Positions 25,885 through 33,858 of a DNA stretch of 64,000 bases are shown here, one piece after another; the stretch's first letter is position 1; each line of letters opens with the position of its first letter. The notes beneath the pieces are model-generated. The model was not told the DNA's origin. It worked only from the letters and a program-made list of their open reading frames with translations, and made no database searches. The stretch lies in contig NZ_JAUSCF010000006.1 of NCBI RefSeq assembly GCF_030651625.1, positions 124,001 to 188,000 on the forward strand, read 5' to 3'. The translations under genes and the position numbers were made by a program. Source of the DNA: Hydrogenophaga sp. GTDB lineage: Bacteria > Pseudomonadota > Gammaproteobacteria > Burkholderiales > Burkholderiaceae_C.

Positions 25885-26541
25885 TCAGTCTGGTGCGAGA
25901 CCGCAGCCGAGCAGCACAAATGTGGTGAGCTCGCGGGCGATGGGTTCGCGGTCCAGTGGTTCATCAGGGCCCAGGCCCAGCATCACTTGCACCTGTACGG
26001 CATAGTCGGCGAAGTGCTGGGTCATGCCCCAGATCTGCATGAGCAGTAGGCGTGCGTCCAGCGGGCGCAGCCTGCCCTCGGTGATCCATCGTTCGATCAC
26101 ATCGACCTTTTGCTGGGTGGATTTCACCGCCACCGGCCAGTAGCGGCCCAGGTTGCGGCCGCCGCCCAGCACCTCGCTGGTGAAGATGCGCGAGAGGCCG
26201 GGGTTGTCCAGCGCGTAATCCAGCTTCTTGCGCACGTAGTGACTCAGCACCTGTTTGGGGTCGTCACTCTCGATATCGAAAGCGAACGCGCTGGACCAGC
26301 CGTTGAGCACCGAGTACAGCAGGTCTTCGTAGAGCTCTTCCTTGCTGCTGATGTAGTAGTGCAGGTGCGGCTTGGTCAGGCCGGCTCGCTCGGCGATCGC
26401 CTTGGTGGAGGCACCCTTGAACCCGTGACGACTGAACTCGGTGATGGCGGCCTCCCGGATGGTGGCCAGCATGCGCTCGCGCCCTGGTTTGTTTCGACCA
26501 GCGAGGCTATCGGTGAGGGCGTCGTCTTCGGGTACGGTCAT
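25885..26541 (-). CDS. TetR family regulator, RutR-like
   Basis: 218 residues from the ATG at 26541. The N-terminal helix-turn-helix (about 20-66) contains FSRHGFKGASTKAIAERAGL. The C-terminal ligand domain ends with QIWGMTQHFADYAVQVQ, very close to the corresponding segment of E. coli RutR, whose Trp and Gln there bind uracil. That suggests a pyrimidine-like effector. The gene precedes the reductase-amidohydrolase-RidA-creatininase-ABC operon, whose promoter has a RutR-type box. The frame could start earlier, but MTVPEDD is the reasonable start. Confidence 0.88.
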   Translation of the reverse strand: MTVPEDDALTDSLAGRNKPGRERMLATIREAAITEFSRHGFKGASTKAIAERAGLTKPHLHYYISSKEELYEDLLYSVLNGWSSAFAFDIESDDPKQVLSHYVRKKLDYALDNPGLSRIFTSEVLGGGRNLGRYWPVAVKSTQQKVDVIERWITEGRLRPLDARLLLMQIWGMTQHFADYAVQVQVMLGLGPDEPLDREPIARELTTFVLLGCGLAPD

Positions 26542-26599
26542 GGCTGGAGGATAGCGCGACACGTACAGGTGGTGCAGACCGAAGCAGCGCAAATCAGAT

Positions 26600-27034
26600 T
26601 CATTGCGGCAGTTGCAGCGATGGCGCCGTGACCCCTGCCGGCAGCTCGCTCGCGCTCAGGCGAAACACGTGGTCCTCCGGATCGCTCACCACCGCCTGCC
26701 ATTCGCGGTAGTAGGTGGCGTAGGGGCCCTTGATCACGCGCCCGCCCAGTGCCTGCACGCGTGTCGTGGCTTCGCTCACGGCTGCGGCGCTGTCCAGCAT
26801 GAACGTGGCGTAGGTGGTGACAGCGCCTTTCGCATTGCTGGCTGGAGCACGGTCGCTCAGGCTCAGCAGGCCGTAGGCAGGCGGCGCATGGAAGCCGAAC
26901 TGGAACGTCGGCGAGGCCAGCGCGCAGTAGATGGGCGAACGGCTGTGCGTGGCTTCTTCCAGGCCCAGCAGGGCCTGATAAAAGCGCAGCTGCTGCGCAA
27001 TATCGTGGCAGAAGAGGTTCACAAAGAGCTTCAT
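26600..27034 (-). CDS. VOC (glyoxalase/dioxygenase fold) protein
   Basis: 144 residues with two beta-alpha-beta-beta-beta units; the start MKLFVNLFCHDIAQQLRFYQ and VVSDPEDHVFRLSA are typical of the vicinal-oxygen-chelate fold. His10 or so and the C-terminal Glu position usually bind metal, but the second ligand is unclear here. The start overlaps the stop of the 2-oxoglutarate oxygenase gene (ATGA), so they are translated together. Function unknown; perhaps a small isomerase or lyase acting on an oxidised ring. Confidence 0.82.
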   Translation of the reverse strand: MKLFVNLFCHDIAQQLRFYQALLGLEEATHSRSPIYCALASPTFQFGFHAPPAYGLLSLSDRAPASNAKGAVTTYATFMLDSAAAVSEATTRVQALGGRVIKGPYATYYREWQAVVSDPEDHVFRLSASELPAGVTAPSLQLPQ

Positions 27035-28011
27035 GCGACCTCGCTCTGCTCGGTGGCTTGCTTCATGCCGTAGGTCCTCTGGTACATCTCGTTGAGGTGT
27101 TCACCGGCGGTGCAGGGCGGGTACTTCGGTTGTTCGCCCGGAGGCACCGTGCCCGGTACCGCTTCGATGCGCGCGAAGAATTCTGGCTCGTAGAAGAACG
27201 GGATTGAATAGCGCGGCGCACCGCCCGAATGCATATTGCGCACGCGGTGCGGGTTGGAGTGGTACAGGCCGTTGGTCCAGCGCGGAATCATGTCGCCCAG
27301 GTTGACGACGAAACAGCCTTCGATCGGCGTGGCGCGCACCCAGGTTCCATCGGGCATCTGCACTTCAAGTCCGCCGTGAGCGTCTTGTGCCAGTATGGTC
27401 ACCGCGCCCCAATCGGTGTGCGCACCGGCACCAAAGGTGCGCTCGTCCGCGCCCTCCGGGTGGGCCGGATAGCGCGCCATACGCAAGGTCACCATGGGGT
27501 CCTTGCACGAAGCATCGAAGTGGTCCTCTGGCAATTCCAGTGACAGCGCCAGCAATTGCATGAGCCTTAGCGACAGCGCGTTCATGGTGTCGATGTAGGC
27601 CTCGCAGAGGCCCTGCGCATGCGGAAGCTCTGCGGGCCACTGGCTGGGGCCGTAAGTCTGGTAGCCAGCCAGCACATAGGGGTGGTCAGCCGGCCAGTTC
27701 ATGCCGCAGTAGAAGCTCTCCTTGAGGTCGGGCTTTGCGCTGGCGTCCAGCGTTTGTGCACCCAGCGCCTCGTAGCCGCGCATGATGGGTGAGTGCTTGA
27801 TGGAGAGCGCTTCGCGCCGCTCCATGGGCAGCGCCATCAGTTCGCGGGCGATGTCGAACTGGCGCGCCACCACATCGGCCGGCACACCGTGGTTGCGGAT
27901 GTAGAAGAAGCCCGCGCTCATGGCCGCTGCGCGCAGCTGCTGTGCCACCTCGGCACAGCGCGGGCCGCCCGGCGCCAGCGCGCCGCTCAGGTCGATGATG
28001 GGGATGCCCAT
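27031..28011 (-). CDS. 2-oxoglutarate/Fe(II) oxygenase, isopenicillin-N-synthase family
   Basis: 326 residues. The N-terminal PIIDLSGAL and AAAMSAGFFYIRNHGV are the DIOX_N signature. The iron triad is visible: HTDWGAVTIL supplies His and Asp, NPHRVRN the second His, and RYSIPFF the Arg-x-Ser pair for 2-oxoglutarate. Related bacterial enzymes hydroxylate or demethylate small molecules, including fungal xanthine hydroxylase-like chemistry in a distant family. It lies between a solute-binding protein gene and a VOC gene in a purine/pyrimidine context. Substrate unknown. Confidence 0.92.
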   Translation of the reverse strand: MGIPIIDLSGALAPGGPRCAEVAQQLRAAAMSAGFFYIRNHGVPADVVARQFDIARELMALPMERREALSIKHSPIMRGYEALGAQTLDASAKPDLKESFYCGMNWPADHPYVLAGYQTYGPSQWPAELPHAQGLCEAYIDTMNALSLRLMQLLALSLELPEDHFDASCKDPMVTLRMARYPAHPEGADERTFGAGAHTDWGAVTILAQDAHGGLEVQMPDGTWVRATPIEGCFVVNLGDMIPRWTNGLYHSNPHRVRNMHSGGAPRYSIPFFYEPEFFARIEAVPGTVPPGEQPKYPPCTAGEHLNEMYQRTYGMKQATEQSEVA

Positions 28012-28026
28012 GGCGCCGCCCGGGCC

Positions 28027-29055
28027 TCAGGCCTTGAGCCGCCGGTCGGCAGCGGTGGGCAGGAACTGGTCGGTCCAGAACTCGGCCACGGTGGGAGCGC
28101 TCTTGAGGTTGAACGCCGCCACGGTCTCGTCGATGGTGGCTTGCAACCGCGCACCGGTGGCCGCGCCCCAGCCGTTGGCCTGGGTGTCAGGCGTCTTCAT
28201 GGTGCCGTCCACGATCAGCTTCAGGCGCTCAAATTCCAGTGCTTCATTCGCCAGCGGCTCGCGCGCCTTGACGGCTGCCGCACCGGCCTTGGGGTCGGCG
28301 ATGCATTCGATCCAGCCGCGGGTGCTGGCTTTCACAAACGCCTTGAGCACGTCGGGGCCTTCGCTCATCACTTTGGGGTTGGCCACCAGGCCGTTGCCAT
28401 AGGACTTCATGCCGTGATCCGAGAAGCGGAACACGGTGAGCTGTTCCGGTCCCATGCCACGTGCCTGGAGGTTGAGCAGGCCGGTGAAGAAAAAGTAGGC
28501 CACGGCGTCAAAATCGCCCTTGACGAAGCGCGTATCGCCAATATCGGGCGCGGCGTTTTCCCACTTCACGCCGCTGGGGTCGAAGCCCTGCGCCTTGGCG
28601 AACACCGGGAAGAGTTTGCGCGAAGCGTTGAACGGTTGACCGAGGATCGACTTGCCGGCGAGGTCGGCGGGCGTTTTGATCGGTCCGTCCTTTCGCACCA
28701 TCACCGAGTTGGGGTTCAGGTCGTACTGCATGGCCACTGCTTTGAGGGCCACTTGCGGATTGGCAAGGTTGAATTCGATCATCGAAGACAGGTCGGCCGA
28801 TGCGGCGTCGTAGGCCCCACCGCCCACAAGACTGATGGCGGCCGCAGAACCATTGCCGGTGTCGATGGTCACGTCCACGCCCGCGTCCTTGTAGTAGCCG
28901 CGCTGCTGCGCCAGCAGGAAGCCGGCACCTGAAGCCTCCACCTTCCAGCCGAGGTTGAACTTGAACTTCTGCAGCGACCCCTGGGCACGCACATAAGGGG
29001 TCAGGGCGAGCAGGGAGGCAGCGCCCGAGGCGCAGATGAGGGAACGGCGTTTCAT
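28027..29055 (-). CDS. Solute-binding protein (NMT1-like), without own permease genes
   Basis: 342 residues with a twin-arginine-like signal (KRRSLICASGAAS..., cleavage after VRA near 24). The mature part has FNLGWKVEASGAGFLLAQQRGYYKDAGVDV-type sequence shared with the proteins at 30533 and 35543, for example LAQQRGYY, DxGNGS and SSMIEFN. No ATPase or permease follows; the next gene, 15 bp on, is the 2-oxoglutarate oxygenase. It may use the membrane parts encoded at 33859-35473 or act as a soluble carrier or sensor. Confidence 0.88.
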   Translation of the reverse strand: MKRRSLICASGAASLLALTPYVRAQGSLQKFKFNLGWKVEASGAGFLLAQQRGYYKDAGVDVTIDTGNGSAAAISLVGGGAYDAASADLSSMIEFNLANPQVALKAVAMQYDLNPNSVMVRKDGPIKTPADLAGKSILGQPFNASRKLFPVFAKAQGFDPSGVKWENAAPDIGDTRFVKGDFDAVAYFFFTGLLNLQARGMGPEQLTVFRFSDHGMKSYGNGLVANPKVMSEGPDVLKAFVKASTRGWIECIADPKAGAAAVKAREPLANEALEFERLKLIVDGTMKTPDTQANGWGAATGARLQATIDETVAAFNLKSAPTVAEFWTDQFLPTAADRRLKA

Positions 29056-29130
29056 GATGCAAGTCTCCTTTCAAGGGACGAAGCCTGCCGTGGCAGGGGG
29101 TGGGGGGGATCGGTGCGTGGCATCCGTGGT

Positions 29131-30516
29131 TCAGCTCGCCACGGTGTGAACGATTTGCTGCACCGCTTCGCGCGCGTGTGCCGCCATCTGCGTGCGGTCG
29201 AAGCCAGGAATCTCGCCGTCAACCACCACGGGCTTTCCGGCTACCCACACGGTGTCGGTTTCCAGTGCACGACCGCAAAGCACCGGCGCGCTGCCGGGGT
29301 CGTGCAGACCGATGGCGGCTGCGCTGTCCAGGCGGTAGCTGGCCAGATCGGCGGCCTGGCCGATCTCCAGGGTGCCGATGCCGGGCAGCCCCAGCACCTC
29401 TGCGCCGCCGGCGGTGGCCATGCGCACCACGTCGTCGGTGCCAAGGGCTTCAGGGCCGTGGCGCAGCCGGTGCATCAGGTAGGCCATGTGCACCTCGCTG
29501 AGCATGTCGGCGGCTTCGTTCGATGCAGCCCCGTCCACCCCCAGCGACACCTTGCCACCCAGACGCAGCAATTCCACCACCGGCGCCGTGCCGGAGCCCA
29601 GCCGCGCGTTGCATTGCGGGCAGTGCGCCATGCCGGTGCCGCTCTGCGCCAGCAGACGTTGCTCGGCCTCTTCCATCCAAACCAGGTGGGCGAACCACAC
29701 GTCGGGCCCCACCCATTCGTGCCTTTCCACAAAGGCGAGCGGTGTGCAGCCAAACACCTCGGCGGTATGTCGGCCGTAGTCGGCTGTCTCAGACAGATGG
29801 CTGTGCATGCGCAGCTTCAGTGACCGCGCAAAGCGTGCGATCTCGCGCAATTCGTCCGGCCGTACCGACCAGTTGGGCGTGGTGGGTGCCACCACCACCC
29901 GGCGCATGGCATCGGGTGCGGTGTCGTTGAAGCGCGCTGCATCGTCTGCGACGCAGCGGAAGAACAGGTCCAGCGGTTCGGGCGAAATCTGCGGAGAAGG
30001 TGTGGCATCGATCTGCCGAACCTGCGTGGCCACGCCCCGGCACACCACCATGCGCACACCCAGCTTTTCAGCTTCGTCGAACACCACGGCCGTGGGATCG
30101 AAGGGCATGTCCGGGTAGTGGTGATACTGATGGTCGGCCACCGTGGTACAGCCCGAGAGCAGCAGTTCGCTCAGGCCCACACGCACAGCCAGCCGGAACA
30201 TGGCTTCGTGGTCGAACGCGCGACGGTGGCGCACCGGCACGTTGGCCAGCCAGTCGGCCAGCCGCACGTTCAAGCCCGCAGGAACGCCTTTGAGCAGGCT
30301 CTGGAACAGGTGGTGATGGGTGTTCACCCAGCCGGGTGCCAGAACGCGGTGCGACGCGTCATACACCACCTCGCCTGGTTCGGGTGCCAGCGCGCCGATG
30401 GCGTGGATTTTTCCCTTGCGCACACGAATGTCGCCTTGGCCCTTCGGCAAACGCGCGCGCTCGCCGGACAGGCCGGTGAGCACGGCGGTGGCATTGCGTA
30501 TGAGGCAATCGTTCAT
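29131..30516 (-). CDS. Amidohydrolase, 8-oxoguanine deaminase / hydroxyatrazine hydrolase type
   Basis: 461 residues. WVNTHHHLFQSLLKG carries the HxH metal motif with the extra His seen in 8-oxoguanine deaminases; RMHSHLSET, WFAHLVWM and VSLGVDGAASNEA give the remaining metal His/Asp and catalytic residues. 8-oxoguanine deaminase makes urate, which would feed the PuuD pathway encoded at 48.1 kb. The AtzB/TrzN-like s-triazine enzymes are close relatives, so the substrate is not certain. It follows a binding-protein gene by 16 bp. Confidence 0.88.
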   Translation of the reverse strand: MNDCLIRNATAVLTGLSGERARLPKGQGDIRVRKGKIHAIGALAPEPGEVVYDASHRVLAPGWVNTHHHLFQSLLKGVPAGLNVRLADWLANVPVRHRRAFDHEAMFRLAVRVGLSELLLSGCTTVADHQYHHYPDMPFDPTAVVFDEAEKLGVRMVVCRGVATQVRQIDATPSPQISPEPLDLFFRCVADDAARFNDTAPDAMRRVVVAPTTPNWSVRPDELREIARFARSLKLRMHSHLSETADYGRHTAEVFGCTPLAFVERHEWVGPDVWFAHLVWMEEAEQRLLAQSGTGMAHCPQCNARLGSGTAPVVELLRLGGKVSLGVDGAASNEAADMLSEVHMAYLMHRLRHGPEALGTDDVVRMATAGGAEVLGLPGIGTLEIGQAADLASYRLDSAAAIGLHDPGSAPVLCGRALETDTVWVAGKPVVVDGEIPGFDRTQMAAHAREAVQQIVHTVAS

Positions 30517-30532
30517 TGCAGTGCTGGGGCGT

Positions 30533-31564
30533 TCAGGCCTTGATCGAACGAAGGTCGGCAGTGGGCAGCATGGCGCGGTTGAACACGCCTTCCACGCCAG
30601 GGCGCGACTTCAGGCCGTACACATCCACCACTTCGTCCACTTGCTGCTCCAGCGTGCGCTTGAGCACGTCGCCCAGCCCGTGACCGCGTGTGTCTGGTGC
30701 GGCGATGTATTCGGCAGTGATGCGCCAGCGTTCCAGTTCCACCGCTTCGTTGAGGATGGACTCGCGCACCTTGGTGGCGGCAATGGCTGCCGCTGGATCG
30801 GCCATTGCTTCCTGAATGGCACGGTTCGTGGCTCGCAGAAAACCCGCCACGGCGGCCGGATTCTGCGTGACCATGGCGTTGCTGGCCAGGATGGCATTGC
30901 CGTACAGGTTCACGCCCGCGTCGGTGTACCGGAGCACCGACAAGTCTTCGAGCTTCATGCGGGCAAACAGCGAAACCGCTGAATCGTGGAAGTACGTCGC
31001 ACCGTCCACGTCGCCGCGCACCACCACGTTGTCGCGCGAAGCAAAGTCGGTGGTGGACCATGCGAAATGGTTCTCCTTCAGGCGCAGCTTGCGTGCCACC
31101 ATGGGCCATGCGCGACGCGTGGACTCCACCGCAGCAGCTGCGATTTTTTTTCCTTCCAGACTGCGGAAGTCGCTGGTGATGCCTCGGTCCTTGCGACCGA
31201 TGATCGCGAATGGCGCGCGGTTGTAGTACTGGTACACCGCCTGCACCAAAGGCGTGCCTGGCTGGTTGGCCTGAAACTCGATCAAGGAACTGATGTCGCC
31301 CAGCCCCATCTGGTACACGCCGCTGGCGATGCGCGTGATGGAGGCGACCGAGCCGGCGCCAACGTCAATGCTGACGTCCAGACCTTCATCCCTGTAATAG
31401 CCGCGCTGCTGCGCCAGAAACAAGGGCGAGGTTTGCCCGGTGATACGGAAGTCCAGCGTGAATTTGATGGGCGTGAGCCTGGGGGCAGCCTGCGCCCAGA
31501 CGGTGGGGGAGCCGATGGTAGAGGCGGTAATGAGGGCAGACGAGAGAAACTGACGACGCTGCAT
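30533..31564 (-). CDS. Solute-binding protein (NMT1-like) with Tat-like signal
   Basis: 343 residues from the ATG at 31564 (MQRRQFLSSALI), a twin-arginine-type signal; an upstream in-frame start is less likely. The mature domain contains FLAQQRGYYRDEGLDV and GAGSVASITRIASGVY, clearly paralogous to the proteins at 28027 and 35543. No transporter membrane genes are adjacent; the 8-oxoguanine deaminase-type gene follows by 16 bp. It is the first gene of the operon, divergent from the Rieske gene and sharing promoter elements with it. Confidence 0.88.
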   Translation of the reverse strand: MQRRQFLSSALITASTIGSPTVWAQAAPRLTPIKFTLDFRITGQTSPLFLAQQRGYYRDEGLDVSIDVGAGSVASITRIASGVYQMGLGDISSLIEFQANQPGTPLVQAVYQYYNRAPFAIIGRKDRGITSDFRSLEGKKIAAAAVESTRRAWPMVARKLRLKENHFAWSTTDFASRDNVVVRGDVDGATYFHDSAVSLFARMKLEDLSVLRYTDAGVNLYGNAILASNAMVTQNPAAVAGFLRATNRAIQEAMADPAAAIAATKVRESILNEAVELERWRITAEYIAAPDTRGHGLGDVLKRTLEQQVDEVVDVYGLKSRPGVEGVFNRAMLPTADLRSIKA

Positions 31565-31697
31565 GGCGGTTTCCGGATGACGTGGGCTTGTTTCAACCCC
31601 GGCGAACCTTTCGGGCACCGGGGACGTACAAGAGCAATTTCCGGGCGGGTGACTGATGCACCTTGCTGAACGCTTCTACTCTGCTTGCTTTCCCGCA

Positions 31698-31713
31698 TGC
31701 ACGAGCCATGCCA
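31698..31713 (-). promoter_or_regulatory. Possible sigma-54 type promoter for the binding-protein operon
   Basis: Minus-strand TGGCATGGCTCGTGCA has GG-N10-GC and matches the consensus with two important mismatches. It lies 14 bases upstream of the shared 17-bp leader element, almost the same distance as on the other side, which supports it. The predicted leader to the ATG at 31564 is about 120 bases. Confidence 0.4.
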
Positions 31714-31824
31714 GCTTGAGGCAGGCGTTCCCCTTACGCCACCTCGCGTTGATGGGGCTGAACTTGCCCTGGCCCGGTCGGGCACTTGGCCCGGGACCCT
31801 ATCTGTTGCGCCACTGCTTTGTGA

Positions 31825-31840
31825 TGGCCTGGCTTTTGCT
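31825..31840 (+). promoter_or_regulatory. Possible sigma-54 type promoter for the Rieske oxygenase gene
   Basis: TGGCCTGGCTTTTGCT has the GG-N10-GC core and a perfect TTTTGCT half but a weaker TGGCAC half. Start would be near 31852, just before the shared leader element, about 85 bases from the ATG. The 31714-31824 stretch between the two promoters holds a GGCGT-N7-ACGCC dyad and no gene. Confidence 0.4.
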
Positions 31841-31936
31841 AGCATTCAAGCTCAGAGTAGAAGCGTTCACCCCACACCGTGCGGGGCAGGAAATTGCTCT
31901 TGAGATCCCTCAAGCCATTTCATTCAGGAGCGTTTC

Positions 31937-32956
31937 ATGCTGGTCACCCAACAGCCCATCTTCCGCAAACACTGGCACGCCGTCATGCCGCTGTCGCAAT
32001 TGCAGGAAGGGCCCAAACCCTTCACGCTGCTGGGCGAAAACATCGTGCTTTTTCTCGACGAGAACGGTGAGCCCGCCGCTTTGAAGGACCGCTGCTGCCA
32101 CCGTACGGCCAAACTCAGCAAGGGCTGGTGCAAGAACGGCAACATCCAGTGCGGGTACCACGGCTGGGTCTACAACCGCAGTGGTCGCGTGATCGAAATT
32201 CCCCAGTACGGTGCGGACCGCGAAATCCCCAAGGACTACGGCACGCCGGCATACCACTGTGTGGCGCGTTATGGCTACGCCTGGGTGGCACTGGAAGAGC
32301 CGGTGGCCGACATTCCGCAGATGCCGGAGTTTGCGCTGGAAGGCTGGCGCACCATCTTCCAGTTCTATGAAACCTGGAACACCAGCCCCATGCGTGCCCT
32401 GGAAAACTCGTTCGACAATTCGCATTTCAGCTTCGTGCACCGCGCCACTTTTGGTGTGGCAGCTTCACCCACGCCGAGCAGGTACGAGCTGATCGAAAAC
32501 GAGGCAGGCTTCTACGCCGAGACCGTGATCGACGCGGTGAACCCGGAAAAATTCCAGCGCATCAGCGGCGTAAAAGACCCCATCACCCAGCGCCACATGC
32601 GCAACGCCTATTTCCAGCCTTTCGCCCGTCGCTTGGACATCGAATATCCCAGCGGCGTGCGTCACGTGATCATCAACGCCTTCACCCCCATCGACGACGG
32701 CCGCATGCAGTTGTGCCAATGGCTGTTTCGCAATGACACCGAGGAAGACTGCCCGGCCCAGATGCTGATCGACTTCGACGAAGAGATCACGCGCGAAGAC
32801 AAGGACATTCTGGAATCCACCGACCCGGACGCAGTGGTGGACCTGCGGCGGCGCGGAGTGGAGTACTCGATGGACTCCGACCGGCCAGGCATCCTTATCC
32901 GGCGCAAGCTGATGGCGATGTTGTCGGAAGCGGGGGAGGCTGAGGTGCATCGCTGA
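31937..32956 (+). CDS. Rieske non-heme iron oxygenase, alpha subunit
   Basis: 339 residues. The Rieske cluster motif is CCHRTAKLSKG...CGYHGW (Cys-x-His, then Cys-x2-His, about residues 53-76). The mononuclear iron site is ENSFDNSHFSFVH, giving the two His with a bridging Asp. The short length resembles mono-component-oxygenase types such as VanA, dicamba demethylase and the caffeine demethylases NdmA/B rather than large ring-hydroxylating dioxygenases. No ferredoxin reductase gene is in the window. With purine genes around it, an N-demethylation or ring oxidation of a heterocycle is plausible; the substrate is unknown. Confidence 0.92.
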   Translation: MLVTQQPIFRKHWHAVMPLSQLQEGPKPFTLLGENIVLFLDENGEPAALKDRCCHRTAKLSKGWCKNGNIQCGYHGWVYNRSGRVIEIPQYGADREIPKDYGTPAYHCVARYGYAWVALEEPVADIPQMPEFALEGWRTIFQFYETWNTSPMRALENSFDNSHFSFVHRATFGVAASPTPSRYELIENEAGFYAETVIDAVNPEKFQRISGVKDPITQRHMRNAYFQPFARRLDIEYPSGVRHVIINAFTPIDDGRMQLCQWLFRNDTEEDCPAQMLIDFDEEITREDKDILESTDPDAVVDLRRRGVEYSMDSDRPGILIRRKLMAMLSEAGEAEVHR

Positions 32957-33005
32957 TTTCGCGCCGGTAGATCCGGTGGACGGCGACCGGGGTTTCCGGC
33001 TACGC

Positions 33006-33205
33006 GACTGTCCCCCGCCCAGGGCTTCGCCCTGGGCTCCTCCTTTATGTCGCTGCGCCGGAAACCCCGATCACCGCCCACCTCCTTGACAGACCCACGT
33101 ACGCGTACCGCGATGCCACTTCAGCTGGCGGGTGCAGGGTGCTCTGCGCAGCGGCATAAAGGAGGAGGACCGGCGCAGCCGGTCCGGGGGACAGCCGCGG
33201 AGTAG
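33006..33205. repeat. Hairpin repeat family 3, two inverted copies
   Basis: The 292-bp gap after the Rieske gene holds two inverted copies (33008-33058 and 33146-33197) of an element with constant flanks CTGTCCCCC and CTCCTCCTTTATG-CGCTGCGC. Between the flanks is a hairpin whose stem differs: GCCCAGGGC/GCCCTGGGC in one and GGACCGGC/GCCGGTCC in the other, both perfectly paired. The rest of the gap has no visible gene. Confidence 0.75.
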
Positions 33206-33248
33206 AGTACCCTGCGACCGCGAGCGCCGCGAAGGTGCAGGCACGCCA

Positions 33249-33725
33249 TCAGCGCGAAGCCCAGAACCCCTCATGTGGTTCCAGCATCTCGGCTCCGAGC
33301 TCAGGCACCGGACCAATCACCTCAATATTCTTCTGCCCGCGTGCCAGCACTTCCCGGCAAGGCAGTGACAGCGTAGGGTTCTCTTCATGGCTGCCGGTGA
33401 GCGCCAGCAAAGCCTCTTCACTGGCGCCGTAAACCACCCGCCCGATGTTCGCCCAATACAGCGTGCCCGTGCACATCGCACAAGGCTCGAACGTCGTCAC
33501 CAGCGTGCACCGCGCCAGGTATTCTCCCGGCCAGTTGCCCGCCGCCGTGCGCGCCAGTGTGGCCTCGGCATGGTTCACCGTGTCGATGTTCCCCTGCTCC
33601 GCCAACACCGTCTCACCATCCGGCGCGACCAGCAAAGCACCGAAAGGATGACGACCCATCGACGCAGCCCGACGTGCCACGTCGTTGGTACGCCGCAGAT
33701 GGCGAATGATCTGGTCGTGGTTCAT
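33249..33725 (-). CDS. Nucleoside/guanine deaminase (CDA fold)
   Basis: 158 residues from the ATG at 33725. The zinc motifs HAEATLAR and EPCAMCTGTLYWANI are intact, as in the CMP/dCMP deaminase superfamily; length and the HPFGALLVAPDG start fit guanine deaminase or related small-base deaminases. A guanine deaminase would produce xanthine, entering the urate route encoded downstream. It follows the ABC permease gene after 133 bp containing a repeat, so it may belong to that operon. Confidence 0.88.
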   Translation of the reverse strand: MNHDQIIRHLRRTNDVARRAASMGRHPFGALLVAPDGETVLAEQGNIDTVNHAEATLARTAAGNWPGEYLARCTLVTTFEPCAMCTGTLYWANIGRVVYGASEEALLALTGSHEENPTLSLPCREVLARGQKNIEVIGPVPELGAEMLEPHEGFWASR

Positions 33726-33749
33726 AAAAATACGAGATCCCAACAAACG

Positions 33750-33858
33750 GTGGTGCGAGGTGCCTTGTCAAAGGACACCGCGGAACGGGCTTTGCCGGGC
33801 CTCAGGTGTCGTCCCCCCGCGCAGCAGGGGGGAAGCGCCGTCAGGCGCGCAGGGGGGC
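33750..33858. repeat. Hairpin repeat family 2 variant
   Basis: Contains GTGCCTTGTCAAAGGACACCGCGGAA, a GGGCTTTGCCGGGCC stem, CCCCCCGCGCAGCAGGGGGG and GCGCCGTCAGGCGC, ending with CAGGGGGGCT beside the permease stop. The last half is shared with 44.77-44.81 kb; the first half with 3.0 and 43.4-43.6 kb. Confidence 0.6.

Larger units (their letters stand above)
31629..31902. repeat. Inverted pair of shared leader elements in divergent promoter region
   Basis: TGAACGCTTCTACTCTG at 31667-31683 recurs as its exact reverse complement at 31853-31869 (17 bp). CAAGAGCAATTTCC at 31629-31642 recurs inverted at 31889-31902 (14 bp). Spacing between the two elements is 24-25 bases on the left and 19-20 on the right, and the sequence in between is unrelated. 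Each pair points toward its own gene (30533-31564 and 31937-32956). They lie at or just after the predicted start points, so they could be operators or leader RNA elements. Confidence 0.75.

Noticed and set aside
33750..33858. Rho-independent terminator after the ABC permease gene
   Set aside because: Strong GC stems are present but no T-run follows in either direction, and related elements also occur inside operons.
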